Shown here: piece by piece, positions 41,542 through 50,987 of the stretch | Layout of the letters: the number at the start of each line of letters is the position of its first letter | Position numbering within the stretch: position 1 is the first letter of the stretch | Origin: JACMLD01 sp044223995 | Lineage (GTDB): Bacteria > Bacteroidota > Bacteroidia > Chitinophagales > Chitinophagaceae | Direction: 5' to 3' | Length of the DNA: 64,000 nt | NCBI GenBank assembly: GCA_044223995.1 | Contig: JBGALE010000003.1 | Coordinates: 496,001 to 560,000 of the forward strand | Translations under genes and position numbers: made by a program | Notes under the pieces: model-generated | Told to the model about the DNA's origin: nothing | Databases searched by the model: none | Seen by the model: the letters and a program-made list of their open reading frames with translations, nothing else

Positions 41542-42357
41542 CTACTTCGCAAGGTCGTTATACAGTTGCAAATAGTCTGTTAAATCACTTTCAGCGTTGT
41601 AGGCAAGAACCTTCTTCCCTTTCACCTTTCCAAATTCATCCACCAATTTCTTTTCTACCTTTTCTGCGCCAAATGTGATCGCATCTGCAAATGAAGCACC
41701 GCCACGGAACATCGCCGTGTTATTATTGTCCTTAAACACTTCAAGATCTTTATCTTTCAGAAGTGCGGTATTGATATTAGCGATTTTCTGAAAATCACTT
41801 CCCAGTTTCTCCTTGAATGTATTTTGCCCGATGGAAAAAACTACCTTGCTGTGAGAAAACACCGGCTCCTTTTTATACACTGTTTTAAGATATACAGGAA
41901 CCAGGCCGGTCATCCAGCCACTGCAATGAATAATATCCGGGGGCCAGCCAAATTTTTTTACTGTTTCCAGTGCACCCTTGCAAAAGAATACGGTGCGGAG
42001 GCCATTGTCCTCGTACCACTTCTCGTGCTCATCGTGAAAAATGTATTTACGTTTAAAAAGGTCTTCGTTATCGAGAAAATACACCTGCAGACGGGCATTG
42101 GGAAGTGAAGCAACTTTAATTTGTAAAGGGTAGTCATCGTTGTCAATGGATACATTGATACCGGAAAGACGGACTACTTCGTGGAGGCGGTGCCTTCTTT
42201 CGTTGATGACACCAAACCTGGGCATAATGCACCGAATTTCAAAACCACTGTCATTAGATTTTATAGCCAGTTTGTTTACTACTTCAGAGAATTCTGTCAT
42301 TTCCAAATAAGGAGACATTTCGCTGGCTATAAATAAAATTCTTTTCTTTGTTGACAT
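41542..42357 (-). CDS. GT5 glycogen/starch synthase catalytic N-domain, free-standing
   Basis: The 271-residue protein matches only the N-terminal half of GT5 glycogen/starch synthases: RILFIASEMSPYLEMTEFSE, IRCIMPRFGVINERR and PPDIIHCSGWMTGLVPVYLK. The ADP-glucose-binding C-terminal GT domain is missing, and the KTGGL motif of active enzymes is replaced by EMTEF, so it is unlikely to be a normal glycogen synthase. This short form is a recurrent Bacteroidota gene next to panC. The ATG at 42357 is preferred over an upstream codon at 42366. Confidence 0.85.
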   Translation of the reverse strand: MSTKKRILFIASEMSPYLEMTEFSEVVNKLAIKSNDSGFEIRCIMPRFGVINERRHRLHEVVRLSGINVSIDNDDYPLQIKVASLPNARLQVYFLDNEDLFKRKYIFHDEHEKWYEDNGLRTVFFCKGALETVKKFGWPPDIIHCSGWMTGLVPVYLKTVYKKEPVFSHSKVVFSIGQNTFKEKLGSDFQKIANINTALLKDKDLEVFKDNNNTAMFRGGASFADAITFGAEKVEKKLVDEFGKVKGKKVLAYNAESDLTDYLQLYNDLAK

Positions 42358-42461
42358 TCGCGGCAAAAATTAATGAGCAAAGTGTTTGAAAAAAACAGTG
42401 GGCAAAGGTAAGGTTTTTAAACGGAAAAATCAGGTTCACAGCCAGTTTCATTATAAATTAT

Positions 42462-43307
42462 ATGATCTTATTCAAAAAAACAGCGGCACTTACATCACAG
42501 CTTTTCAGGGCAAAACAATCGGGCAAAAGCATCGGTTTTGCGCCTACGATGGGCGCATTGCACCAGGGACATATCTCACTTATCAGTCAGTCAAAAAAGG
42601 AAAACGACATTACTGTTGCAAGCATATTTGTCAACCCCGCCCAGTTTAATGATCCAGCCGATTTTGAGAAATACCCGGTGACCATCGAACATGACATCAG
42701 GCTACTTACCCACGCAGGTGTTGATATCCTCTTTCTACCGGCTGTTGATGAAATTTATCCGGATGGTTACCGGCAATTGCGGCATTACCCATTGGGTCAC
42801 CTGGAAACTATACTGGAAGGCAAATACAGGCCGGGCCATTTCCAGGGAGTATGCAATGTCATGAACAGGCTTCTTGATATCGTAGCGCCACACCGGTTAT
42901 ACATGGGACAAAAAGACTATCAGCAATGCATGGTGGTACAAAAGCTGATTGACATTATGAAAGCGCCCATACAATTGATCACCTGTCCTACCCTGCGCGA
43001 ACCCGATGGATTGGCCATGAGCAGCCGCAACCTTCGCCTCGGTGAAACTGCCAGGAGAAATGCCACTGCCATTTCACAGGCATTGCTGTATATCAAACAA
43101 TATATTCAACCCGGGGATACGCAGGAATTATTGAAAAAAGCAGTCAGCATGCTGACAGAAAAAGATTTTACGACCGATTACATTGCCATTGCAGATGCTA
43201 CCACACTCGATATAGTTGACAATTGGGATGGCCGTCAAAAAATTGTCGGGCTGGCCGCTGCATTTCAAAAAGAGGTACGCCTCATAGATAACATGCTGTT
43301 AAACTAG
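42462..43307 (+). CDS. panC: Pantothenate synthetase
   Basis: The 281-residue enzyme joins pantoate and beta-alanine (EC 6.3.2.1). The nucleotidyltransferase HxGH motif appears as PTMGALHQGHISLI (His34, His37); SIFVNPAQFN, GKYRPGHFQGVCNVMNRL and DGLAMSSRNLRL complete the active site. It is divergent from the GT5-like gene and 61 nt upstream of panD, so the two pantothenate genes are probably cotranscribed. Confidence 0.97.
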   Translation: MILFKKTAALTSQLFRAKQSGKSIGFAPTMGALHQGHISLISQSKKENDITVASIFVNPAQFNDPADFEKYPVTIEHDIRLLTHAGVDILFLPAVDEIYPDGYRQLRHYPLGHLETILEGKYRPGHFQGVCNVMNRLLDIVAPHRLYMGQKDYQQCMVVQKLIDIMKAPIQLITCPTLREPDGLAMSSRNLRLGETARRNATAISQALLYIKQYIQPGDTQELLKKAVSMLTEKDFTTDYIAIADATTLDIVDNWDGRQKIVGLAAAFQKEVRLIDNMLLN

Positions 43308-43368
43308 TCATATCACTAAACTTTTTTAGCTTGCACCCGTTTTTATCAACCATAATTTTTTACCCGCA

Positions 43369-43713
43369 ATGGAAATAGAAGTTTTGAAATCGAAGATCCA
43401 CAGAATGGTCATAACAGAAGCGAACCTCAACTATGTTGGGAGCCTGACGATTGACGAAGACCTGATGGATGCAGCCAACATGATCGAGAATGAAAAAGTA
43501 CAAATCGTAAATGTCAATAATGGCAACCGGATTGAAACATACCTGATCAGGGGAAAAAGAGGTTCCGGTGTTTGTTGCCTGAATGGGCCTGCAGCCCGCC
43601 AGGGGGCAGTGGGCGATGTGGTGATCATTATTTCCTACGCGACCATGCCTTTTGAAGAAGCCAAAAAATTCAAACCATGGGTGGTATTTCCAACAGAAGG
43701 GAATAAAATTTAA
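43369..43713 (+). CDS. panD: Aspartate 1-decarboxylase precursor
   Basis: The 114-residue proenzyme makes beta-alanine from aspartate (EC 4.1.1.11) and feeds panC. The self-cleavage site Gly24-Ser25 is in ANLNYVGSLTIDEDLM; Ser25 becomes the pyruvoyl group. ENEKVQIVNVNNGNRIETY and GPAARQGAVGDVVIIISYA are standard PanD segments. It directly follows panC. Confidence 0.97.
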   Translation: MEIEVLKSKIHRMVITEANLNYVGSLTIDEDLMDAANMIENEKVQIVNVNNGNRIETYLIRGKRGSGVCCLNGPAARQGAVGDVVIIISYATMPFEEAKKFKPWVVFPTEGNKI

Positions 43714-43765
43714 TATTCGTTCCGCGCCAGCAAGTACCTTTAAGGTATAAACGTCATCCATTTTT

Positions 43766-44776
43766 ATGAATAAGAAATTACTCAACCTGGTACAATATGT
43801 TGTGTTCCTCGGTTTGGGAATATTTCTTGTTTGGTGGAGCCTTCTAAAAATAGATCATAAGGATTGGGTTGAAATCAAAAGCGCCTGGTTGCGCGCTAAC
43901 TATTGGCTGGTCCTCCCTGTTGTCATTGCCTTGCTTGCTGCACACTTCAGCCGTGCCATAAGATGGAAGATACTCATGCAACCGATGGGATACAATCCGT
44001 CCGTTACCAACACCTACTTGGCAGTACTCGTGGGTTATTTTGCGAACCTCGCAGTTCCACGGCTGGGTGAAGTATTAAAATGCACTATCCTTGCCCGTTA
44101 TGAAAAAGTTCCCGCCGATAAACTGGTTGGGACTATTGTGGCAGAAAGGGCTTTTGATCTTGTTTGCCTTGTCATAGTTTTTGCCATTACATTCTTATCA
44201 CAGGTAGATATTATCGGCGCCTATGCATCCGAAATGCTGCATAAAATGATGCAGAGTAACCATGGTTTGCCCGGCTGGGTGAAAATTGTTATCGTACTTG
44301 GGGGCGTAGTCATTGGCATTCTTTTATTAAAATGGGTGCTCACGCGCTTTGCACATATCAACATTGTACAAAAAATAAAAATTGTCATTAAAAATATCTG
44401 GCATGGCCTCACCAGCATCCGTTACCTGAAAAACAAAGGCTGGTTTATTTTTCATACGGTATTGATTTGGGTGCTGTACCTGATGAGCATCCGCATTGGT
44501 ATGTATGCCATGCAGGAAACCAGCAGTTATGGTGTACGTGAATCATTTTCTGTTTTATCGATGGGCAGTGTGGGAATGATTGCCACACAGGGAGGCGTGG
44601 GTGCATATCCTGTGCTGGTACAGGAAACAATGATGTTATACGGGCTTACAGAAAATATGGGCAAGGCGTTTGGCTGGTTGCTGTGGCTGGTACAGTTTTT
44701 TGTGGTGGTGGTATTCGGTGGCGTGAGTTTGATTTTATTACCCTTGTTAAACAGGAAAAAGAATGAAAAATCCTGA
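43766..44776 (+). CDS. Flippase-like (LPG synthase transmembrane domain) protein
   Basis: The 336-residue integral membrane protein has about eight helices and the lysylphosphatidylglycerol-synthase TM-domain pattern: FSRAIRWKILMQPMGYNPS, YFANLAVPRLGEVLKCTILA, KLVGTIVAERAFDLVCL, and MGSVGMIATQGGVGAYPVLV near the end. There is no soluble aminoacyltransferase domain, so it is probably a lipid flippase-like protein. It overlaps the rfaE2 gene by 14 nt and follows panD by 52 nt, as in related genomes. Confidence 0.85.
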   Translation: MNKKLLNLVQYVVFLGLGIFLVWWSLLKIDHKDWVEIKSAWLRANYWLVLPVVIALLAAHFSRAIRWKILMQPMGYNPSVTNTYLAVLVGYFANLAVPRLGEVLKCTILARYEKVPADKLVGTIVAERAFDLVCLVIVFAITFLSQVDIIGAYASEMLHKMMQSNHGLPGWVKIVIVLGGVVIGILLLKWVLTRFAHINIVQKIKIVIKNIWHGLTSIRYLKNKGWFIFHTVLIWVLYLMSIRIGMYAMQETSSYGVRESFSVLSMGSVGMIATQGGVGAYPVLVQETMMLYGLTENMGKAFGWLLWLVQFFVVVVFGGVSLILLPLLNRKKNEKS

Positions 44777-45254
44777 TATTATTTTTCAGAAGATAAATAC
44801 ACTGACGGATCTTACCAGGAAGATGGCCGGGTGGAAAAACCTCGGTAAAAAAGTAGCTTTTACCAATGGCTGTTTTGATATTTTACACGAAGGACATATT
44901 TTTTCGCTTTCACAGGCTGCTAAAGAAGCCGACTACCTGGTTGTTGGTGTTAATTCAGATGCTTCCACCAAAAGATTAAAAGGCCCCTCCCGCCCTGTCA
45001 ACAGCGAACACAGCCGATCACTGTTGCTGGCTTCACTGATCATGGTAGATGCTGTTATTATTTTTGAAGAAGACACACCACTGGAATTAATTACCGCACT
45101 GATGCCCGATGTTATTGTAAAAGGTGGCGATTATACTGTTGAACAGGTGGTGGGCGCTAAAGAAGTAATGGCCAACGGCGGCCGTGTTGTCATCAATAAG
45201 ATTGTAGAAGGCTTCTCCACGACAGGCTTATTAGAAAAGATACACAAACTATGA
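44763..45254 (+). CDS. rfaE2: ADP-heptose pathway adenylyltransferase (RfaE2)
   Basis: The 163-residue protein is a free-standing version of the HldE C-terminal domain: VAFTNGCFDILHEGHIFSLS with the HxGH motif, VVGVNSDASTKRLKGPSRPV, PDVIVKGGDYTVEQVVGA and VEGFSTTGLLEKI. It converts heptose-1-phosphate and ATP to ADP-heptose for LPS core. It overlaps the flippase-like gene by 14 nt, suggesting envelope-related coupling. No kinase partner (RfaE1) is in the window. Confidence 0.93.
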   Translation: MKNPDIIFQKINTLTDLTRKMAGWKNLGKKVAFTNGCFDILHEGHIFSLSQAAKEADYLVVGVNSDASTKRLKGPSRPVNSEHSRSLLLASLIMVDAVIIFEEDTPLELITALMPDVIVKGGDYTVEQVVGAKEVMANGGRVVINKIVEGFSTTGLLEKIHKL

Positions 45255-45294
45255 TAATGTGAAGATGTGATAATGAGGTAATGTGAAAATGAAA
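45252..45294. repeat. Degenerate short tandem repeat after rfaE2
   Basis: The rfaE2 stop codon runs directly into a degenerate array built from GATAATGTGA, AGATGTGATA, ATGAGGTAAT and GTGAAAATGA pieces, about 8-9 bp per step. Such AATGTGA-type arrays are simple-sequence repeats at gene ends; no function is known. Confidence 0.45.
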
Positions 45295-45298
45295 TTGA

Positions 45299-45952
45299 TT
45301 AGCTGCCTGGTTTGACGCCATACATTCTTTCCACTTCCTGCACAATGGATTCAATCTCCCTGTCATCACCCTGGGCATCGTATGGCTGTTTCAAACTGCT
45401 GTTGAAGAAAAATGCGACTGTCTGCCAGAAGCGCGCAGTAAATCCACCTTTGTATTCCTTGATGATATCATAGCAGTTATTCCCTGTTTGCCGGTTGATG
45501 AGTTTCATCAGTATTTTACCCTGGTATACCGACAAATCAGTTAATGGTGTCGTGAATTCTTTTTTTAATTCCTTTTCCCTGCTCTTGATGTACGTTTTGC
45601 GTTCTTCCTTATCGGTCATCTTCGCCATCTTCGCATTCATATCATTCATGATGGCGCCGGCCCTTCTTGCATAGGGATAAGTTACATATACGGCATTGCG
45701 TAAGCGTGTCCAGCGATCCAGTCGTTCCTTCATACCGGGCGGCATGGGCGCTGCTATCCAAATATAATCAAGGGTTTTGGCCGGGAACAATGTGCCGTCA
45801 GCAATCTTTGCGGATACCATCATGGTATCGTTGGGCCCCAGTTCAGGTTTGACTATATTTTTAAGGACGGAATCAGGCAGCGTCTCCTGTGAATAGGATG
45901 AAAAAGAAATCATGACCAGCAAAAGGGCCGGAATGATTTTAAAAATTTTCAT
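45299..45952 (-). CDS. DUF4294 protein, exported
   Basis: The 217-residue product has a signal peptide (MKIFKIIPALLLVMISFSSY) and the DUF4294 pattern with RLRNAVYVTYPYARRAGAIM, KEERKTYIKSREKELKKEF, and LTDLSVYQGKILMKLINRQT followed by GNNCYDIIKEYKGGFTARFW. DUF4294 is a Bacteroidota-restricted periplasmic family of unknown function. The ATG at 45952 is preferred to that at 45973 because it begins the signal peptide. Confidence 0.87.
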   Translation of the reverse strand: MKIFKIIPALLLVMISFSSYSQETLPDSVLKNIVKPELGPNDTMMVSAKIADGTLFPAKTLDYIWIAAPMPPGMKERLDRWTRLRNAVYVTYPYARRAGAIMNDMNAKMAKMTDKEERKTYIKSREKELKKEFTTPLTDLSVYQGKILMKLINRQTGNNCYDIIKEYKGGFTARFWQTVAFFFNSSLKQPYDAQGDDREIESIVQEVERMYGVKPGS

Positions 45953-46125
45953 ATACAAGGTTCGCTTACCCATTGATTAAAATTACAAACTAACTCCTAT
46001 TAATCCTAACAAGACAGCGAAGTAACCCTGTTTGCTGTCGCATTTCAAAATAATTAACGTGTAAAGCCGCCCGAGAGTTGGCTTTGGGTCTAAGAAAATC
46101 CCGTTTTTTGCCAGATAAACAGTTA

Positions 46126-48600
46126 TCAGGCAGCAGTTAATTTAGAATTTAATAACAGCCTTCTCCGAATGCTCATCGCAAAACCGGTGATCATGATAAT
46201 CGTACCAATCCAGAGCAGGTTGATTTGCGGGAACTCATACACTTTCAGCGCTACAAATGGTACCATCCTGGCAGATTCTTTTACCTGTAGTTGCGCTGCA
46301 TTGGTGGCGGGGTTCATACTGGTAAACCCAACAGCAAGGTTCTGGGGAAAAATGGTATCGAAAACAAATCTAGAATCCACCCCTTTCCAGAAAATAGCCG
46401 GGCTGGCCTTGTACCTTGTACTGTCTTTTGCCACCACGGTGAGCTGGGCAACAATGATGGTGTCCCCTGGGTTCACCTGGTGTTTTGTATTGCGTGGATT
46501 CATGGATACCGAGTCAAGAATCATGTACCCATTCGAGTAATACAATGTGTCTTTTATTTTTACCGAATGCCGGGTAAATGGCAGCGTGTCTATTTCACTG
46601 TCCATGGTGCTGGCATAACTGATATAGGAAAATATATCCTTGCTCCAGTAATGTTTTGAATCGGGGTTATTGGAAAAACCGCTTTGGCCCTTGGTATTTC
46701 GGATAAGATTGGGATACAAACTGAACTGCTCTCCCGTTTTCTTATTCTCAAAATTTACCTTAAAGTGGACTATTTTACCATTGTTGCTCACACTATCGCT
46801 GCGCTCATAGGTAGCATAATATTTACCCATGTCCGTCCGCATTCCTTTGATGAGCGTGAGGTTTTCTGCAGGATTTTCTTTTGTCTTTGGATCAAATGGT
46901 AAAAGGATGCCATTGTTTTTCGACAACACATCTTTTTTGGAAGAGGAAAACAAAATCCCCAGTAACATCAAACCAAATCCAAGATGCGCTACAGATCCCC
47001 CGGCAGCTTTTAGTTTTCCGTTCAACCCAGCCCATATATAAGAGAAGTTGCCCACGACCGTGTATACAGCGGCAAAAATGGCCAAATGAATAGCACCTAA
47101 GAATCCCGCACCATGTTTATAAAATTCAATCCCCCCAAAGAAACTTATCAGCAGGCTGATAACAGCAGCTACCAATGTGGGCAATGCTATCTTCTTTACA
47201 AAAACACCTTTCGGTGTGTCCTTATACCGTAGGTATTGCGTTACGGCAGTAAGAATGCCCAGTACAATCGCAACAAAAATCTGGATCTTATTGAATGCAA
47301 ATTCCGGCTCTTCCGGTGCTGCACTTGTTTTGCCGGTGAGTTTATTATAGATCGGTGTAAATGCCGTTTGCCAGGTAATCACCAATGCTGCTAAAAACAA
47401 TACCAGCGCACCAATAAACATCCAAAACTCCCGGGAATAAGAGCTCTCTTCCTTTGCGATATGTGGTATCTGCTTAAACCTGTTGAAGAAAAGTATCAGC
47501 GCAGGGACCAGGAACACGGCCATCAGTGAAGTCAGTTGCAGGTTCATATCATTTTCCACAAATGCATGCACCGAACTGTCGCCGAGGATGCCGCTTCTTG
47601 TTAAGAATGTTGAGAACAGGATCAGGAAAAAAGAAGTGATGAAAAAAAGGTAGGTGGCCCGCAATGAATGACCGGTAGAATTATATACTACCTGTGTATG
47701 TAATCCCGCTACCATTACCAGCCAGGGTACTAGCGATGCATTTTCTACCGGGTCCCATGCCCAAAAACCACCAAAGGTTAAAGATTCATAAGCCCAGGCA
47801 GCTCCCATCATGATACCAAGGCCGAGGATAGCCGCAGAAAATAATGTCCATGGCAACGCAACCTTGGTCCATCCGCTATAATCCCTTTTCCACAAACCGG
47901 CCATGGCATAGGCAAAAGGTACAATGGTAGAAGCAAAACCAAGAAACAGCACCGGTGGGTGAATCACCATCCAGTAGTTCTGCAGTAATTGATTTAACCC
48001 CTGGCCATCTCTTTTAGTAATAAAGTCCAGGTAATCGCTTTTTAGCAAGCCGGTTTCGGGGTCATGCAAAAAAGGTGCAGCGTCCAGTATACCAGCATCG
48101 CGCAACAATATAAATGGATTAATACCCAGTTTTGTATTGCCGAAATATAAGCCAATAATCATGGTAGCCAGGCAAACCTGTGCAAAGCTGATCACGGTCA
48201 TCACCGGGGCTTCCCATTTTTTTGCGGTAAACATCAGCACCAATCCCAGCACACAATGCCAGATGGTCCATAGCAGGAAGCTTCCTTCCTGCGCTTCCCA
48301 GATACAACTGAAGAGGTATTTTGTATTCAGTTCGCGGCTGGAGTGGTTATAAGCAAAGAAATATTCCAGTTTATGTGTAGCAACGATGTAATAAATGGTC
48401 GCAAATATGGTAAACACGGAGAAACATTCTAACAGGAAGGCAACCCTGGCCAGCTTTTTCCAGCTTTGTGATTCTTCCGGGAGTTTTGCATTGGCAGATT
48501 TGAAGTAGGCGATAGTGGCAACCAGCGATGCAGCAAAGGAAAATATAACAAGAAAATGGCCCAGTTGCCCGGGGAACAAATGTTCACCAATATAATTCAT
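46126..48600 (-). CDS. ccmF: Cytochrome c haem lyase CcmF/CcsA-type
   Basis: The 824-residue membrane protein has about fourteen helices and the haem-handling tryptophan-rich motif GGFWAWDPVENASLVPWLVM, preceded by YWMVIHPPVLFLGFASTIVP and followed by LHTQVVYNSTGHSLRATYLF. A long periplasmic domain (about residues 600-780) precedes the last helix, as in CcmF. It attaches haem to apocytochrome c. ccmE lies 11 nt upstream in the same operon; ccmA-D are not in the window. Confidence 0.92.
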   Translation of the reverse strand: MNYIGEHLFPGQLGHFLVIFSFAASLVATIAYFKSANAKLPEESQSWKKLARVAFLLECFSVFTIFATIYYIVATHKLEYFFAYNHSSRELNTKYLFSCIWEAQEGSFLLWTIWHCVLGLVLMFTAKKWEAPVMTVISFAQVCLATMIIGLYFGNTKLGINPFILLRDAGILDAAPFLHDPETGLLKSDYLDFITKRDGQGLNQLLQNYWMVIHPPVLFLGFASTIVPFAYAMAGLWKRDYSGWTKVALPWTLFSAAILGLGIMMGAAWAYESLTFGGFWAWDPVENASLVPWLVMVAGLHTQVVYNSTGHSLRATYLFFITSFFLILFSTFLTRSGILGDSSVHAFVENDMNLQLTSLMAVFLVPALILFFNRFKQIPHIAKEESSYSREFWMFIGALVLFLAALVITWQTAFTPIYNKLTGKTSAAPEEPEFAFNKIQIFVAIVLGILTAVTQYLRYKDTPKGVFVKKIALPTLVAAVISLLISFFGGIEFYKHGAGFLGAIHLAIFAAVYTVVGNFSYIWAGLNGKLKAAGGSVAHLGFGLMLLGILFSSSKKDVLSKNNGILLPFDPKTKENPAENLTLIKGMRTDMGKYYATYERSDSVSNNGKIVHFKVNFENKKTGEQFSLYPNLIRNTKGQSGFSNNPDSKHYWSKDIFSYISYASTMDSEIDTLPFTRHSVKIKDTLYYSNGYMILDSVSMNPRNTKHQVNPGDTIIVAQLTVVAKDSTRYKASPAIFWKGVDSRFVFDTIFPQNLAVGFTSMNPATNAAQLQVKESARMVPFVALKVYEFPQINLLWIGTIIMITGFAMSIRRRLLLNSKLTAA

Positions 48601-48611
48601 GTGTATCCAGG

Positions 48612-49016
48612 TTAGTTAGTAGTTGTAAGATTTTTCTTCACTGCATTTGGGTCATCCTTGTACTTGGAAGGACATTTCATCAGCATGTCCTTGCATTCAA
48701 ACTGGCCGTTTTCCATTTTGCCGTTTAATACCAGCCGTTCACTTTTTTCAAAATCGGTAGGTTTGGAGTTGCGGTAAACAACTTTAGTCGAATTTCCCAA
48801 TGTGTCGACTGCGGTGAACACCATATAATTTGGATTGCGAATGGCGTCATATTCAATATTTCCCCTATCCCATTTGGCGATAAGCCGAACAAATTTTCCC
48901 TCTTTCTGGCGGGCAGAGGCGACTGTTTCGTAAGTGGTAAGGTTGCCGGTAAAACTAACCAGTACGGCAATGGCGCCGGCGATGAGTACGAGGATAATAA
49001 TATGGGTTTTCTTCAT
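48612..49016 (-). CDS. ccmE: Haem chaperone CcmE, CxxxY type
   Basis: The 134-residue protein has one N-terminal membrane helix (IIILVLIAGAIAVLVSF) and the CcmE beta-barrel ending LVLNGKMENGQFECKDMLMK, then CPSKYKDD. The covalent haem-binding residue is His in E. coli (HxxxY); here the position reads Cys115-x-x-x-Tyr119, as in Desulfovibrio- and archaeal-type CcmE. It passes haem to CcmF, whose gene follows by 11 nt. Confidence 0.92.
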   Translation of the reverse strand: MKKTHIIILVLIAGAIAVLVSFTGNLTTYETVASARQKEGKFVRLIAKWDRGNIEYDAIRNPNYMVFTAVDTLGNSTKVVYRNSKPTDFEKSERLVLNGKMENGQFECKDMLMKCPSKYKDDPNAVKKNLTTTN

Positions 49017-49282
49017 ACAGGAAATTTGCAGGACAAAATTAGGTCAAAAAAATGCAATTAATAAACTGATTCTTATCCATTCAGCGGCTGATTTCCGTTC
49101 AGCTGCCCGATACTTCCACTCAGCAGGAAAACTACTACAAAAACAAGGCTTAATTGTTCTTTAAAATCATAGAAAACTGTCGTTAGTAAACATTTCCTGC
49201 ACTGCAACCCGTTATCATTATTTTGCATCTACCATATACTGCATTAATTTGCGCAGCGTTCTACACTCACGAACAAAATATC

Positions 49283-50326
49283 ATGGCAGACCTTTCGCAA
49301 TTTGACCCCAACAGGGCTGGCAACCCCAACAATAATATTTTTGGCTTACCCTTTACTGAAGAAGAAGCACGTATTGTTATTGTTCCTGTTCCCTGGGAAG
49401 TTACTGTAAGTTACAATGCGGGTACCGCACGCGCAGCAGAGCATATTTTTAAGGCAAGTTTACAGGTGGATCTATTCGACGCAGAATTGCGCGACGGATG
49501 GAAAAAAGGCATTTATATGCGCCATACTGATAAGAAGATACTGATGAAGAGTGATTACCTCCGCAAGGAAGCTGAATTGTACATTGATTATATTTCGAAA
49601 GGCGAGATAGTTGAAAAAAATGTGTTCATGTGCAAGAGCATGAAGGAAATTAACGAAGGCAGTAAATTTTTGAACAACTGGGTATACGACCAGACGAAAG
49701 ATTTACTGAGTAAGGGAAAGCTGGTGGCGCTGGTGGGTGGCGATCATAGCGCACCACTCGGTTTCTTTAAAGCCATTGGTGAAAAATACCAGGAGTTTGC
49801 TATTCTTCAAATCGATGCGCATTGTGATTTGCGCAAGGGATATGAAGGCTTTATCTATAGCCACGCGAGTATCATGTACAATGCACTGAATGAAGTACCA
49901 CAGTTGCAAAGATTGGTACAGGTGGGGGTACGTGATTTTTGCGATGAAGAATGGGAATATATCAATAACAGCAATTACCGGGTGATTACTTATTTCGACC
50001 GGGAATTAAAAGAAAGACAATTTGAAGGACAGACATGGAAGCAGGTGGCTGATGAAATTGTCAACCATCTCCCGCAAAATGTATATATCAGCCTGGATAT
50101 AGACGGACTAGATCCAAAACTTTGCCCCAATACCGGTACCCCGGTTCAGGGCGGACTGGAAGCTGAACAGGCATTGTATTTGTTCAAGCGCATTGTACAA
50201 AGCGGTAAAAAACTGATTGGTTTTGATATCTGCGAAGTAGGCGTAGGTGAAACTGAATTGGATTCAAATGTTGGTGCCCGCATGCTTTGGAGAATGTGCC
50301 ACCTGCTGTTGCAGGGCAACAGTTAA
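49283..50326 (+). CDS. Agmatinase/arginase (ureohydrolase) family protein
   Basis: The 347-residue enzyme has the three manganese-binding motifs of the ureohydrolase superfamily: VALVGGDHSAPLGF, ILQIDAHCDLRKGY and VYISLDIDGLDPKLCPNTG, and ends with GFDICEVGVGETELDSNVGA. Family members split agmatine, arginine, guanidinobutyrate or formimidoylglutamate; the sequence alone does not choose. The ATG at 49283 is the expected start after a plausible upstream promoter. A membrane-protein gene starts 10 nt after the stop. Confidence 0.9.
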   Translation: MADLSQFDPNRAGNPNNNIFGLPFTEEEARIVIVPVPWEVTVSYNAGTARAAEHIFKASLQVDLFDAELRDGWKKGIYMRHTDKKILMKSDYLRKEAELYIDYISKGEIVEKNVFMCKSMKEINEGSKFLNNWVYDQTKDLLSKGKLVALVGGDHSAPLGFFKAIGEKYQEFAILQIDAHCDLRKGYEGFIYSHASIMYNALNEVPQLQRLVQVGVRDFCDEEWEYINNSNYRVITYFDRELKERQFEGQTWKQVADEIVNHLPQNVYISLDIDGLDPKLCPNTGTPVQGGLEAEQALYLFKRIVQSGKKLIGFDICEVGVGETELDSNVGARMLWRMCHLLLQGNS

Positions 50327-50336
50327 TCCCGCTCCC

Positions 50337-50894
50337 ATGGTGTATCAATACGTTGTCACTTTACAAAATCAGCAAAAAAAATACATTGACAGGTTTACAC
50401 TCTTCCTGCTGGCCATTTCTGTGGTGCTGTTCATCCGCGAACAGATTCTTTCTCCCAATATAAAAATCAGTTACCTCTTTGGTGCCGTTGCTATAGTATT
50501 GATAGCCGGATGGAACCTGTATGGGGTAAAAAAGAACCGGCCCAATACTTTTTATGGAGGTGCTTTAACCGTTGCGGCCATTGGCTGGGTGACCATGCCC
50601 TACCTCAATTGGTTGTTCATCCCTTTTGCACTGATGGGTTTGTTTGAAAAACAGGCAAAAGCTCCCCTCGAAATTGGTTTTACCGACGAAGAGGTGGTCA
50701 TCAACACTCTTTTCAGAAGAAGGTTTCGCTGGACGGATTTTAATAATGTGGTATTAAAAGACGACCTCCTCACCCTCGATTTTAAAAACAATAAACTGTT
50801 GCAGCGCGAAACCGTTGACGAAGAAGGAGATGCTGATGAAGATGAATTCAACCAATATTGCACAATACAGTTACAGAAGGCGCATGCCGCCTGA
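50337..50894 (+). CDS. Membrane protein with C-terminal PH-like domain (1)
   Basis: The 185-residue protein has three or four helices in its first 110 residues (FTLFLLAISVVLFIREQI, YLFGAVAIVLIAGWNLYGV, AAIGWVTMPYLNWLFIPFAL). A cytoplasmic-looking domain follows, with IGFTDEEVVINTLFRRRFRW, TDFNNVVLKDDLLTLDFKNN and an acidic tail (DEEGDADEDEFNQY). The soluble part resembles the bacterial PH-like domains attached to membrane helices. The next gene has the same layout. The ATG at 50337 follows the agmatinase-family gene by 10 nt. Function unknown. Confidence 0.65.
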   Translation: MVYQYVVTLQNQQKKYIDRFTLFLLAISVVLFIREQILSPNIKISYLFGAVAIVLIAGWNLYGVKKNRPNTFYGGALTVAAIGWVTMPYLNWLFIPFALMGLFEKQAKAPLEIGFTDEEVVINTLFRRRFRWTDFNNVVLKDDLLTLDFKNNKLLQRETVDEEGDADEDEFNQYCTIQLQKAHAA

Positions 50895-50987
50895 GGCTGA
50901 ATTGCTAAAAAAGCGTAAAAGCGCTCGCCCCTTATTTATTATTGTGAAATTTTCAGGAGATTGCATCTAACAGTAAACAACTGCTGT

